DNA from: Agrobacterium rubi TR3 = NBRC 13261
GTDB lineage: Bacteria; Pseudomonadota; Alphaproteobacteria; Rhizobiales; Rhizobiaceae
Assembly: GCF_000739935.1 (NCBI RefSeq)
Contig: NZ_BBJU01000029.1
Coordinates: 58,483 to 122,482, forward strand
DNA: 64,000 bases
Reading direction: 5' to 3'
The notes beneath the pieces were generated by a model. That model had not been told where the DNA came from. It made no database searches and was given only the letters and a program-made list of their open reading frames with translations. Every line of letters starts with the position of its first letter. Position 1 is the stretch's first letter. Positions 34,919-43,990 of this stretch are shown here, piece by piece. The translations under genes were made by a program, and so were the position numbers.

Positions 34919-36478
34919 ATGAACGCAATCAAAGATTTTTACGACGTCGTCATCATTGGCGCGGGCGTCGGTGGCGGCGCGATGGCCAACCGGCTTGCAG
35001 GTCGCGGGCGTAGCATCCTGATGATCGAGCGCGGACCAAGGCTACCACGCGAGCCCGACAACTGGAGCGTCGACGCGGTTTTCCATACGCGCAAATACGC
35101 GACCAAGGAAACCTGGCGCGATCGCGACGGCAAGGATTTCAACCCCAGTACCTATTATTACGTCGGCGGCAACAGCAAGTTTTTCGGTGCAGCCACCTTG
35201 CGATTCCGGGCCGAGGATTTTCAGGACTTGCAACATGAGGGCGGGGTGGCGCCTGCATGGCCGGTCAGCTACGACGAATTCGCGCCCTATTACGATATCG
35301 CCGAACAGCTGATGGGAACCCATGGCGCGGCCGGAATGGACCCCACCGAGCCACCACGCTCCGGCCCGATGCCTTATCCCGCAATCGGTCATGAGCCGGA
35401 AATCGCTTTCTTTGATAAGAAGCTGCGTGAAAAAGGGCTTCGCCCATTTCCGCTGCCCATCGCCATCGATTACCATCAGGGCGGAAGTTGTATCCGCTGT
35501 CGCACTTGCGATGGATTTGCTTGTCAGCTGGGCGCAAAGGGTGACGCCGAAGTCCGGCTGGTCAATCCCGCCCTTGCCAAGGGCGATGTTGATCTGGTGA
35601 CGGAGGCTTTCGTCCACAGACTGTTGACCGACCCGACTGGCAAGCGCGTGACCGGCATTGAGATCACCCATTCCGGGCAAACCCGCACGATCTCTGCCGA
35701 CCTGTTCATTTCCAGTGCCGGGGCCATCAATTCGTCTGCCTTGCTTTTGCGCTCCGCCAACGATGCCCATAAGCGCGGTCTCGGCAACAACATGTCGGAT
35801 CAGCTTGGCCGCAACTACATGGCGCACAACAACACGGCGATGATGGCGATCTCGCCGTTCAAGAAGAACCGCGTGACATTCCAGAAGTCGATGGCGATCA
35901 ACGATTACTATTTGGCCAACAGCGAAAAACCCTATCCGCTCGGAAACGTTCAGGGGCTCGGAAAACTGCAAGGCGGCATGCTAACGGCCAATGCTCGCTG
36001 GGCGCCGGAGTGGCTGATGGCGATATTTGCCGAACGCAGTGTCGACTGGTGGTTGATGTCCGAGGACCTGCCCGATCCTGACAACCGGGTTTCACTCGAT
36101 GCCGACGGCAAAATCCGGCTGAGCTACACGCCCAACAATCTGAAATCCCATAATGAACTGGTGCAGGTGTGGAGCCGCTGCATGCGCTCCCTTGGTTATC
36201 CGCTGATCATCACCAACAAGATGGACATCAAGGTATCGATGCACCAATGCGGAACGGCCCGTTTCGGCAACGATCCCAAGACATCTGTCCTTGATCCCCA
36301 TTGCAAGGTCTGGGACGTCGATAATCTCTACGTCGTGGATGCATCCTTCCTGCCATCGTCAACAGCCCTCAATCCGTCCTTGACGATTGTCGCGCAGGCG
36401 ACGCGAACGGCAGATCATATTTTGAGCCAATGGGGTGAGGTCAAAATGCAGCCGGTGACCACCTCGTCAGCCGCCTGA
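34919..36478 (+). CDS. GMC-family FAD oxidoreductase
   Basis: This 519-residue flavoprotein has the dinucleotide motif GAGVGGG (Gly14, Gly16, Gly19), an early GGNSKFFGAATLR flavin contact, and the C-terminal GMC module with catalytic His in KVSMHQCGTARFG and Asn in STALNPSLTIV. A cysteine cluster (CIRCRTCDGFAC) in the middle is typical of the gluconate/sorbitol dehydrogenase-like branch. It oxidises an alcohol or sugar, passing electrons to a carrier rather than oxygen. No leader peptide is visible, so it acts in the cytoplasm unless carried by a partner. ATG at 34919 follows GGGAGGA. Confidence 0.88.
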   Translation: MNAIKDFYDVVIIGAGVGGGAMANRLAGRGRSILMIERGPRLPREPDNWSVDAVFHTRKYATKETWRDRDGKDFNPSTYYYVGGNSKFFGAATLRFRAEDFQDLQHEGGVAPAWPVSYDEFAPYYDIAEQLMGTHGAAGMDPTEPPRSGPMPYPAIGHEPEIAFFDKKLREKGLRPFPLPIAIDYHQGGSCIRCRTCDGFACQLGAKGDAEVRLVNPALAKGDVDLVTEAFVHRLLTDPTGKRVTGIEITHSGQTRTISADLFISSAGAINSSALLLRSANDAHKRGLGNNMSDQLGRNYMAHNNTAMMAISPFKKNRVTFQKSMAINDYYLANSEKPYPLGNVQGLGKLQGGMLTANARWAPEWLMAIFAERSVDWWLMSEDLPDPDNRVSLDADGKIRLSYTPNNLKSHNELVQVWSRCMRSLGYPLIITNKMDIKVSMHQCGTARFGNDPKTSVLDPHCKVWDVDNLYVVDASFLPSSTALNPSLTIVAQATRTADHILSQWGEVKMQPVTTSSAA

Positions 36479-36531
36479 TTCATCCGGTGTGGAGGCACAG
36501 GATCAATTTTCAAAACTGGAGGACGTTGCCG

Positions 36532-37329
36532 ATGTCAGGCACGAACAATAATTATAAGGCCATCTTCGATCTCAAGGGCCGCAAGGCCATCGTCACCGGC
36601 GGTTCGCGCGGCATAGGCAAGGCACTGGCGGAAGCGTTGGCCGCCCATGGCGCAGATGTGGCGATTGTCGTCCGCTCTTCTATGGACAGAGCGGAAGTCC
36701 TGGTGAACGAGCTAAAAGCGACCGGTGTCGACAGCTTCGCCATTCAGGCTGATGTTTCTGACGAAGCGGATGTGCAGCGTATGACAGACGCGGTCATCGC
36801 GCGCTGGGGCCGCATCGACATTCTGGTCAACAATGCTGGCATCGTGCTTCCCGCAGCCGCGGAAGAGTGCGGCCTCGACACATGGCGACAGACCATGGCC
36901 GTCAATCTCGATGGCGTCTTTCTGGTCTCGCAGATCGTCGGCAGACAGATGATCGCGCAAAAAAGCGGCTCCATCATCAATATCGGTTCCATGTCCGGCC
37001 GCATCGTCAACTGGCCCTTCCGTCACGCCGCCTACAATGTCTCGAAGGCCGGCGTGCATATGCTGACCAAATGCCTTGCTACCGAATGGGCCGAACACGG
37101 CATCCGGGTCAACGCCATCGCACCCGGTTACATCAGGACCGAACTGACGGATGAGGTGCTGAAAGAGCACCCCAACGTCGTACGTGATCACTGGGCAAAA
37201 GGGGCGGTGCAGAACCGCATCGGCGGTGTCGAGGAACTTGCCGGAGCCGCGGTCTACCTCGCAAGCGATGCGGCAAGCTTTACCACTGGCGAGATCATGA
37301 CAATTGACGGCGGATTGACGCTGCGCTGA
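36532..37329 (+). CDS. SDR oxidoreductase, possible 2-keto-3-deoxy-sugar-acid dehydrogenase
   Basis: This 265-residue classical SDR has TGGSRGIG at 22-29, NNAG, Ser in NIGSMSG, and the YxxxK pair in AAYNVSKAG. It is close in style to gluconate 5-dehydrogenase and 2-keto-3-deoxy-L-fuconate dehydrogenases. ATG at 36532 after CTGGAGGACG is preferred over an in-frame ATG-less extension to 36487. Its place after the dehydratase and GMC genes suggests oxidation of a pathway keto-acid or polyol (inference). Confidence 0.88.
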   Translation: MSGTNNNYKAIFDLKGRKAIVTGGSRGIGKALAEALAAHGADVAIVVRSSMDRAEVLVNELKATGVDSFAIQADVSDEADVQRMTDAVIARWGRIDILVNNAGIVLPAAAEECGLDTWRQTMAVNLDGVFLVSQIVGRQMIAQKSGSIINIGSMSGRIVNWPFRHAAYNVSKAGVHMLTKCLATEWAEHGIRVNAIAPGYIRTELTDEVLKEHPNVVRDHWAKGAVQNRIGGVEELAGAAVYLASDAASFTTGEIMTIDGGLTLR

Positions 37330-37359
37330 CGCAAACGATTTTAATGAGGAACGCAATAA

Positions 37360-38481
37360 ATGACACAACGTGGTTACGGCGGCCCGCTTCGCTATGTTCA
37401 AGGCCAGGGCGTGATCGGTGATCTTGCACACTATGTCGAACCTCTGGCAAAAGCCGCACTCATCATCATCGACAGTTTTTTCTGGGAGACGCTGAGACCC
37501 GCAATCGAGACGGCGTTGGCGCAAAAACACATCGCCACACGTTTCGTCCGGTTCGGCGGGGAGTCCACCGATGCGGAAGTGGCACGATGCATCGATGAGG
37601 GCAGGGCCATCGATGCCGGTGTCGTTATCGGCATCGGAGGCGGCAAGGCGCTCGATACGGCAAAGATTACAGCATTCAACCTTGGCGCCAGGATCGTGAC
37701 GGTGCCGACTATTGCCTCGACGGATTCGCCAACCAGTTCGATCGGTGTCATCTACTCCGCAGATGGCGTTTATGACCGGGTGGTGCGTTGTGGCCGAAAT
37801 CCGGATGTCGTGCTGGTCGATAGCGGGTTGATCATTCAAGCGCCGGTCCGGTTTTTGGTGTCCGGCATGGGAGATGCACTGTCGACCTGGTACGAGGCCC
37901 GCTCCAACCTTGAATCGCGGTCCAGAAACTATATCGGCGACGGTTATTCAACGACAATTGCCGGTATGCACATCGCCCGCTCCTGCCACGAAACATTGAT
38001 GCGCGATGGTCGAGCTGCATTCCACGCAGCGCGCGGCGGAAAGCTGACCCCAGCGGTGGAAAATATCATCGAAGCCAACACGCTGCTGAGTGGCCTCGGC
38101 TTTGAAAACTGCGGGGTATCCGCTGCTCACGGCATTCACGATGCCTTGACGGCATTGGAGCCAACGCACCACTTCTTCCACGGCGAGAAGGTGGCTTTCG
38201 GCGTGATCTGCCTGCTGGTTCTGGAAAACCGGGCACCCGAGGAGGTGGCAGAAGCCCTGGACTTTTGCATCGACATTGGCCTTCCGACCTCGCTTGCCGA
38301 TCTCGGTTTAACAGATGTCTCGCAAGACGATCTTGCCAGGGTCGGCGAGCTTGCCATGCTTCCGACCAATGTTATCCATTCCGTTCCAGTATCGCTCAAC
38401 GCGAAATTGATAGCTGACTGTTTATGGACAGCAAGCGTGCTGTCTGAACACCGGAAATCATCGCGGGCTGTTAAATTATAA
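37360..38481 (+). CDS. Glycerol dehydrogenase-like (GldA family) iron/zinc alcohol dehydrogenase
   Basis: The protein has 373 residues. NAD site GVVIGIGGGKALDTAKI, phosphate loop PTIASTDSPTSSIGVIYS and metal ligands in GMGDALSTWYEAR, SAAHGIHDAL and HHFFHGEKVAFG place it in the GldA group rather than the FucO group of the other iron dehydrogenase in this window. It should oxidise a vicinal diol or reduce a hydroxyketone. The ATG follows TGAGGAACGC, 30 bases after the SDR stop. It is the last gene of the rightward half of module B. Confidence 0.88.
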   Translation: MTQRGYGGPLRYVQGQGVIGDLAHYVEPLAKAALIIIDSFFWETLRPAIETALAQKHIATRFVRFGGESTDAEVARCIDEGRAIDAGVVIGIGGGKALDTAKITAFNLGARIVTVPTIASTDSPTSSIGVIYSADGVYDRVVRCGRNPDVVLVDSGLIIQAPVRFLVSGMGDALSTWYEARSNLESRSRNYIGDGYSTTIAGMHIARSCHETLMRDGRAAFHAARGGKLTPAVENIIEANTLLSGLGFENCGVSAAHGIHDALTALEPTHHFFHGEKVAFGVICLLVLENRAPEEVAEALDFCIDIGLPTSLADLGLTDVSQDDLARVGELAMLPTNVIHSVPVSLNAKLIADCLWTASVLSEHRKSSRAVKL

Positions 38482-38657
38482 GATGATGGCGCCTCCCTAC
38501 GGCGGTAGCGGCGTAAGCGATCTGGACGATCAAAGGAAGCAAACCCAACTCAGGTGCTGAGACGCGTGGAGGCGATGTCCTTGTTGACGAGAGAAAGCGG
38601 CAATCAAGAAGAAACATAGCACTTTTTCACTATTGACGGTCTTTAAACAAGCTATAC

Positions 38658-38673
38658 AGTTGACTGGACAACT
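38658..38673. promoter_or_regulatory. GntR/HutC-type operator candidate
   Basis: AGTTGACTGGACAACT has exact inverted arms AGTTG/CAACT around six bases, resembling operators of UTRA-type GntR proteins. It overlaps a TATACA box (38653-38658) and lies 12 bases before the start of the GntR/UTRA gene, so it probably mediates autoregulation and control of module C. Confidence 0.55.
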
Positions 38674-38684
38674 TGGAGAACCCG

Positions 38685-39524
38685 ATGGTGCGGCTTCAGG
38701 AAACGGGCGAACCGTATTACTTGCAAATCGCGAGCAGGCTTCGCGACATGGTCGATAATCTGGCGGCCGGTCAGCGCCTGCCAAGCGAGCCGCAGCTTGC
38801 CAAGAATTTCAAAGTCAGCCGTTTCACGGTTGCCAAAGCTGTGGACGAGCTGGCCAAGGACGGTCTAATCGTTCGCAAGCAAGGCAGTGGAACGTTCGTG
38901 GCTGAGGTGCCGTTACGGCGCCAGCCGGGCTATCTTCTCTCCTTTACCGAAGCGGTAGGGGCAGCCGGTCACAGGGCTACTCATAGAGTTCTTTCCTTTC
39001 GTCCGGTGGCGTGGTCGCCCGGCCTCCCATATTCAGCCGATACGGCGTTAATTCTGTTTGACCGGCTGCGGTACGTTGATGGAATGCCGGTGGCTCGCCA
39101 TCGCTCGACGTTGTCGGCTGAGCTGGCTAATCGGATTGGGTTGACTGAACAGTCGGTCGCAATATCCGACTTTTCACTCTACCGTCATTTTGAGGATCAT
39201 GGCCTGACGGTGGCGGCCGCCAACGAGCGGCTGATCGCGCGGCTTGCCGACGCCGAAGAACAGGAACTGCTCGGCATCGCAGAGGATAGTGTCGTCGTTT
39301 CGGTCAGCCGCCAAACCCTTTCATCCGATGGAATGCTGCTCGATGCTGTCGAGGCGACCTACGACGCACGTCGCTATTCATATGAGGCCAGGCTTACGAG
39401 GCAGCATGAAACAGGGAACCCAAAAATAAAAAAGGGGAATAAAGATGACTTACAGAATCGACATGCTGATCGTCACAACGGCCCTCGCCTCGGTCCTTGG
39501 GACACTGACGGCGAACGCCGCTGA
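38685..39524 (+). CDS. GntR-family regulator, HutC/UTRA type
   Basis: This 279-residue regulator has a winged helix at about 6-75 (RLPSEPQLAKNFKVSRFTVA, then KQGSGTFVAE) and a UTRA ligand domain at about 95-235 ending near AVEATYDARRYSYEARL. ATG at 38685 follows TTGGAGAA. The protein then carries about 33 extra basic, low-complexity residues because the stop lies 80 bases inside the next gene in another frame; the normal family end is near residue 240. Either the original stop was lost or the overlap couples translation. It should control the nucleoside-import operon. Confidence 0.87.
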   Translation: MVRLQETGEPYYLQIASRLRDMVDNLAAGQRLPSEPQLAKNFKVSRFTVAKAVDELAKDGLIVRKQGSGTFVAEVPLRRQPGYLLSFTEAVGAAGHRATHRVLSFRPVAWSPGLPYSADTALILFDRLRYVDGMPVARHRSTLSAELANRIGLTEQSVAISDFSLYRHFEDHGLTVAAANERLIARLADAEEQELLGIAEDSVVVSVSRQTLSSDGMLLDAVEATYDARRYSYEARLTRQHETGNPKIKKGNKDDLQNRHADRHNGPRLGPWDTDGERR

Positions 39525-40479
39525 AAAGCCCGCAGCCCTGATTATTGCTCAGGGTGGACTGGGCGACCAGTCATACAACGATCTGGCTTTTGCCGGCTTC
39601 CAGCGGGCACTGAAGGAAACCGGCCTTGAAGGCAAGCCGGTCGAATCCAAGGACGTGGTGGCGCAGGCTGCCGACATACTGCGTCGCGCCTCCGATGCCG
39701 ATTTTGGCCTTGTCGTTGACCTCGAATATGCGCATGGCGAGCCGATGCTCGAAGTCGCCAAGGATTATCCCGACACGACTTTCGCCATTCTCAACCAGGT
39801 CCAGAAGGGCGACAATATCGTGTCCGTGCTCTTTCAGGAGCAGGAAGGTTCTTACCTTGCCGGCGTTCTGGCAGCCCAGGTCACCACCGATACATCGATC
39901 AAGGGCATCAATGCCGAGCCGATCATCGGCGTGATCGGCGGCACCAAGTCGGCCGGTATCGACAAGTTCATCGCCGGCTATATCGAGGGTGCGAAGTCGG
40001 TCAATCCCAAGATTGACGTCAAGGTCGCCTATTCCAACAATTTCGCCGACCCGGCGCTCGGTCAGCAGATGGCCAAGGCCATGTTTGAGGAAGGCGCTGA
40101 TATCATCTACCAAGTCGCAGGCGGCACTGGCACGGGCGTGATTCAGGCTGCCAAGGACACCGGCCACTTCGCAATCGGCGTGGATGGCGATCAGGATGGT
40201 GTCGCACCGGGCAACGTGCTGACCTCAATGATCAAGAAGACCGATGTCGCGGTCGAAGACGTGGTCAAGAACTATGCCAAGGACGTCAAGCTTGGTGGCA
40301 CCACGGTTGCCTACGGTCTCAAGGAAGACGGCGTCGGCCTGTCCGACATGAAATACACAAAGGATATCATCCCGGCTGCCTATCTCTCCAAGGTTGAAGC
40401 TGCCAAGGCCGACATCATTTCCGGCAAGGTCAAGGTCTGGAATGTCGTCGAGCAGGGGTACCCGGACTACCTGAAGTGA
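39445..40479 (+). CDS. BMP-family ABC transporter substrate-binding protein
   Basis: This 344-residue periplasmic protein of the Bmp/Med (PnrA-like) family has a signal peptide ending in TANAAEKPA, so secreted rather than lipid-anchored: no lipobox Cys is seen. Family marks are GGLGDQSYNDLAFAGFQRAL, LVVDLEYAHGEPMLEVAKDY, QEGSYLAGVLAAQ and GVDGDQDGVAPGNVLTSMIK. Known members bind purine or pyrimidine nucleosides. AAGGGG lies before the ATG even though the upstream regulator frame continues across it. It is the first gene of module C. Confidence 0.9.
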   Translation: MTYRIDMLIVTTALASVLGTLTANAAEKPAALIIAQGGLGDQSYNDLAFAGFQRALKETGLEGKPVESKDVVAQAADILRRASDADFGLVVDLEYAHGEPMLEVAKDYPDTTFAILNQVQKGDNIVSVLFQEQEGSYLAGVLAAQVTTDTSIKGINAEPIIGVIGGTKSAGIDKFIAGYIEGAKSVNPKIDVKVAYSNNFADPALGQQMAKAMFEEGADIIYQVAGGTGTGVIQAAKDTGHFAIGVDGDQDGVAPGNVLTSMIKKTDVAVEDVVKNYAKDVKLGGTTVAYGLKEDGVGLSDMKYTKDIIPAAYLSKVEAAKADIISGKVKVWNVVEQGYPDYLK

Positions 40480-40497
40480 AGCGGGTGGTAGACCGTG

Positions 40498-42039
40498 ATG
40501 AACCGCAAGATCGAACCCCAGGGAGTGTCCGGCCACGTGCGCCTCGGCGCGCGCGCTGTGACCAAGCGATATGGCGCTCTGACTGCTAACGATCACGTGA
40601 ATTTTTCGGCTGTGGCCGGGACCATTCATGCGATCGTCGGTGGCAATGGCGCCGGTAAATCGACGCTGATGCGCATCCTGCAGGGCATGGATCAGCCCGA
40701 TGAGGGGGGCGTCATCATCAATGATGTGGCGACCAGCCTGTCGGGGCCGGCGGAAGCATTTTCGCTCGGCATCGGCATGGTGCATCAGGAATTCATGCTG
40801 GTGCCGGGGCTGACTTTGCTCGAGAATCTGGTTCTCGCGCGCGAGCCTGTCAAAGGACTCGGCGTCATCGATCGCGCAAAAGCGCTCGAAGCGGCGCATG
40901 CGCTAGAGCGGCAGGCGGGCGTGACGCTCGACTGGAACCTGCAGGTGGATGATGCGCCTGTCCATGTGCGCCAGATCGTTGAAATACTGCGCCTGCTCTA
41001 TCGTGGTGCCGATGTGCTGATCCTCGACGAGCCAACAGCGGTGCTCGCGCCGTCACAGATTCGCGAATTGATGGTTCTGCTGCGGCGCTTGCGCGACGAG
41101 GGCCGCACCATTCTGTTTATCAGTCACAAGCTCGATGAGGTCATGTCCGTCAGCGATGACATTACCGTCATGCGCACGGGCAAGGTGGTTTGCAGTATAA
41201 GGACATCAGACACCACAAAGGCGCAGCTCGCTGAACTGATGATCGGCGAAATTCCGCACGAAGCGACCGCTCGTGCCGGCCAGCCGGGCGATGTGGTCCT
41301 GGCGATGGCGGGTGTCTCAATCGGTGATAACAAGGGCATCGATCAGCTGAAGAATGCCAGCCTTCATGTGCGCAAAGGCGAGATTGTGGCAATAGCCGGT
41401 GTGGCTGGCAATGGACAGGACGAGCTGGTCGCGGCTGTTACGGGTTTGTTGAATGTGAAATCCGGCACACTTTCATTGTCAGGCAAGGACGTGTCCGGTC
41501 TGCCGCTGTCGGCGCGCCGCGCGCTGGGGCTTTCCTATCTCAGCCCTGATCGGGCGGCAGAAGGTCTCTGCCTCGAAGCCTCCATTGCAGAGAATGCCGT
41601 GGCTGGGCATCATCGCTGGCCGGGTCTCGTAAAATCAGGCGTTCTCAATCTTGGCGCGATTGCCGAGCATGCGGAAAAGCTGTTGGATCGCTACTCGGTC
41701 AAGCGGGCTTCTTCGAAACTGGCAATCTCCGCTCTCTCGGGTGGCAACCAGCAGCGCGTGGCGATTGCGCGCGAACTGGATGGCGATCCCGATTTGCTGG
41801 TCGCTTGCCAGCCGACGCGCGGCGTCGATATCAAGGGCATCGCGTTCATCCATCAATGCCTGCTCGATTATCGCGATCGTGGCGGTGCGGTGCTGTTAGT
41901 GTCGGAAGAGCTGGATGAGATCCTCACGCTCGCCGACCGGATCGTGGTTCTCTATAATGGCGAAGTGCGCGGCGAACTGGCGCGCGGCCATGCCGATGTC
42001 GAATCGATCGGTCGCATGATGCTGGGGGAGGCCGCGTGA
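40498..42039 (+). CDS. Nucleoside-type ABC transporter ATP-binding protein, double-domain
   Basis: This 513-residue fused ATPase is of the type that works with BMP proteins. Domain one has GGNGAGKST and VLILDEPTAVL with a degraded signature (APVHVRQIVEIL); domain two has GVAGNGQDE instead of Walker A, an intact LSGGNQQR and LLVACQPTRGVDIK in place of Walker B. These losses are usual for the nucleoside importers. ATG at 40498 is chosen; GTG directly before it would add one residue. It overlaps the first permease gene by ATGA. Confidence 0.9.
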   Translation: MNRKIEPQGVSGHVRLGARAVTKRYGALTANDHVNFSAVAGTIHAIVGGNGAGKSTLMRILQGMDQPDEGGVIINDVATSLSGPAEAFSLGIGMVHQEFMLVPGLTLLENLVLAREPVKGLGVIDRAKALEAAHALERQAGVTLDWNLQVDDAPVHVRQIVEILRLLYRGADVLILDEPTAVLAPSQIRELMVLLRRLRDEGRTILFISHKLDEVMSVSDDITVMRTGKVVCSIRTSDTTKAQLAELMIGEIPHEATARAGQPGDVVLAMAGVSIGDNKGIDQLKNASLHVRKGEIVAIAGVAGNGQDELVAAVTGLLNVKSGTLSLSGKDVSGLPLSARRALGLSYLSPDRAAEGLCLEASIAENAVAGHHRWPGLVKSGVLNLGAIAEHAEKLLDRYSVKRASSKLAISALSGGNQQRVAIARELDGDPDLLVACQPTRGVDIKGIAFIHQCLLDYRDRGGAVLLVSEELDEILTLADRIVVLYNGEVRGELARGHADVESIGRMMLGEAA

Positions 42040-43097
42040 TGGTAACAGTCGTTTCCCCCGCGCCGACCAGACGTCAGCTGACCTTTATCAAGCCATTCAT
42101 GGAGGCTTCGCAGCCGATCATATTGGCGCTGCTACTGGCGGCGATCGTGCTCTTGATTGCCGGGTACAACCCGCTTGAGGTCTACAGGCTGCTGGCGGTC
42201 GAATCCTTTGGATCGGTCAAGCGCGTCGCCTCTACGCTTTCTGCGGCGACGCCGTTGATTTTCACCGGTTTGGCGACGGCGATTGCCTTCCGCACCGGCG
42301 CTTTCAATGTCGGGGTCGAGGGTTGTGTCAATGTGGGCGGGCTGGCGGCTGCCTTTGTCGGTTTTACCTTCATTTCTCTATCGGGCTATGTGTTGTTGCC
42401 AATGGCAATCCTTGCCTCTGCCATTGCAGGCACGCTGTGGATGGTCATTCCCGGCCTTTTGAAATCGCGGCTTGATGTCGATGAAGTCGTAACCACGCTG
42501 ATGCTGAATTTCATCGCGCTCAGCGTTACGGCTTGGCTGGTCAACGGGCCGCTGCTGGCACCGGGGGCTGCCAATTCCGCGACACCGATGATTTCGGATG
42601 CGGCGCGGCTGCCGAAACTGATGCGTGGTTCGACGCTGAATGTCGGCTTCATCATCGCTGTTGCTTGTATCATTCTCTACTGGCTGTGGGGCAAGTGGGC
42701 CACTTTGGGCTTCGAGACGCGGATTGCAGGTATGAATGCGCGCTTCGCCACTGCTTCAGGCATGAATGTGCAGGGGCTGGTGTTCCGTATGATGCTGCTG
42801 TCTGGCGCCATTGGCGGGCTGGCTGGTGGCATGCATGCGCTCGGCAATGTCTATCGCTACGTGTCCGGCTTTTCCCCAGGCTATGGTTTTGTCGGCATCG
42901 CGGTGGCTTTGCTCGGGCGTGGCAATGCCTGGGGCATGTTGCTGGCGGCGATCCTGTTCGGGGCGCTGGCCACCTCGGGTGCGACGATGCAACTGTTCAG
43001 CGATTTGCCGATCGAGTTCGTCAATATTCTGCAGGGCATTGTGATGATCTTTGCCGTGGCGCGGCTCGGCAATATCTGGAAAAGGCGCGCATCATGA
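42036..43097 (+). CDS. Nucleoside-type ABC transporter permease 1
   Basis: This 353-residue BPD_transp_2 permease of the BMP importer branch has about nine helices, with TGLATAIAFRTGAFNVGVEG as the family core, LDVDEVVTTLMLNFIALSV, and YGFVGIAVALLGRGNAWGM. It forms a heterodimer with the next gene product. Both ends overlap their neighbours by four bases, giving a tightly coupled import cassette. Confidence 0.92.
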   Translation: MMVTVVSPAPTRRQLTFIKPFMEASQPIILALLLAAIVLLIAGYNPLEVYRLLAVESFGSVKRVASTLSAATPLIFTGLATAIAFRTGAFNVGVEGCVNVGGLAAAFVGFTFISLSGYVLLPMAILASAIAGTLWMVIPGLLKSRLDVDEVVTTLMLNFIALSVTAWLVNGPLLAPGAANSATPMISDAARLPKLMRGSTLNVGFIIAVACIILYWLWGKWATLGFETRIAGMNARFATASGMNVQGLVFRMMLLSGAIGGLAGGMHALGNVYRYVSGFSPGYGFVGIAVALLGRGNAWGMLLAAILFGALATSGATMQLFSDLPIEFVNILQGIVMIFAVARLGNIWKRRAS

Positions 43098-43990
43098 TCG
43101 ATAATGTCATCCACGCCGCCCTCATCATGACCACGCCAGTGCTGTTGGCGGCGCTCGGCGGCCTCATCAACCGTGTCGGAGGATTGGTCAATATCGGGCT
43201 CGATTCGATGATGCTGGTAGGAGCGCTGGTTGGTCTCATCCTCGCTGCCGGAAACGGTAGCTGGATAGTGGCGCTGGCCGGAGCGGGCGTCGTCGGCGCT
43301 GTCATGGGTCTGATGATGTCGCTCACGGTAACCAGGCTTGACGCCAACGAAATAGTCGTCGGGCTGGGCTTTAACATCGTAGCAGCCGGGCTGGTACGGT
43401 TCTTCCTCAAATCGACTTATAACACGGCCGGTACGCTGAACCTGCCTGAGGTGACGCGCCTGCCGCGCTTCGATATTCCGGTCATCGAGGACATTCCTGT
43501 GCTCGGTGCAATCTTCTCCGGCCATGACGTGTTGACATGGATTGCGTGGTTACTGGTGCCTGTCATGGTCTGGTTCCTGGCCTGCACCCGACCGGGCCTG
43601 CGTCTGCGGGCTGCCGGAGCTGCGCCAAAGGCCTCACGTGCGCTCGGGCTCGACCCGCTGTTCACCCGCGACATGTCGACCGTGTTTGCCGGCTTCATGG
43701 CGGGTCTGGCCGGTGCCTATCTCTCGATCGGCGTCGTCGGCATCTTTAACGAGGGCATTACCTCCGGGCGCGGCTTTATCGCCATGGCGGCCTTCTATTT
43801 CGGTCGCAACCGGCCAGTGATGACCGCCGTCGGCGCGCTGCTGTTCGGCTTCTTCGATGCAGCGCAAATCCGCATCCAGGGCCGCGGCGTGCCGGCCGAG
43901 CTCGTGCAGATGCTGCCTTATGTGATGGTCATCGTCATTCTCACCCTAATTGCCATATCGGCTCGTAAATCCCGTGGAGCCCGTCCATGA
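43094..43990 (+). CDS. Nucleoside-type ABC transporter permease 2
   Basis: This 298-residue permease has the partner core LLAALGGLINRVGGLVNIGL, LDANEIVVGLGFNIVAAGLV and GRGFIAMAAFYFGRNRPV. The ATG at 43094 lies within the stop of permease 1. A much longer frame upstream is only a read-through of permease 1 in another frame. It is coupled by ATGA to the cysteine hydrolase gene, showing that transport and metabolism genes are one transcript. Confidence 0.92.
   Translation: MIDNVIHAALIMTTPVLLAALGGLINRVGGLVNIGLDSMMLVGALVGLILAAGNGSWIVALAGAGVVGAVMGLMMSLTVTRLDANEIVVGLGFNIVAAGLVRFFLKSTYNTAGTLNLPEVTRLPRFDIPVIEDIPVLGAIFSGHDVLTWIAWLLVPVMVWFLACTRPGLRLRAAGAAPKASRALGLDPLFTRDMSTVFAGFMAGLAGAYLSIGVVGIFNEGITSGRGFIAMAAFYFGRNRPVMTAVGALLFGFFDAAQIRIQGRGVPAELVQMLPYVMVIVILTLIAISARKSRGARP

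Noticed and set aside
42533..43990. 485-codon frame ending in permease 2 of module C
   Set aside because: The N-terminal half is an alternate-frame reading of permease 1; the true start is the ATGA overlap at 43094.
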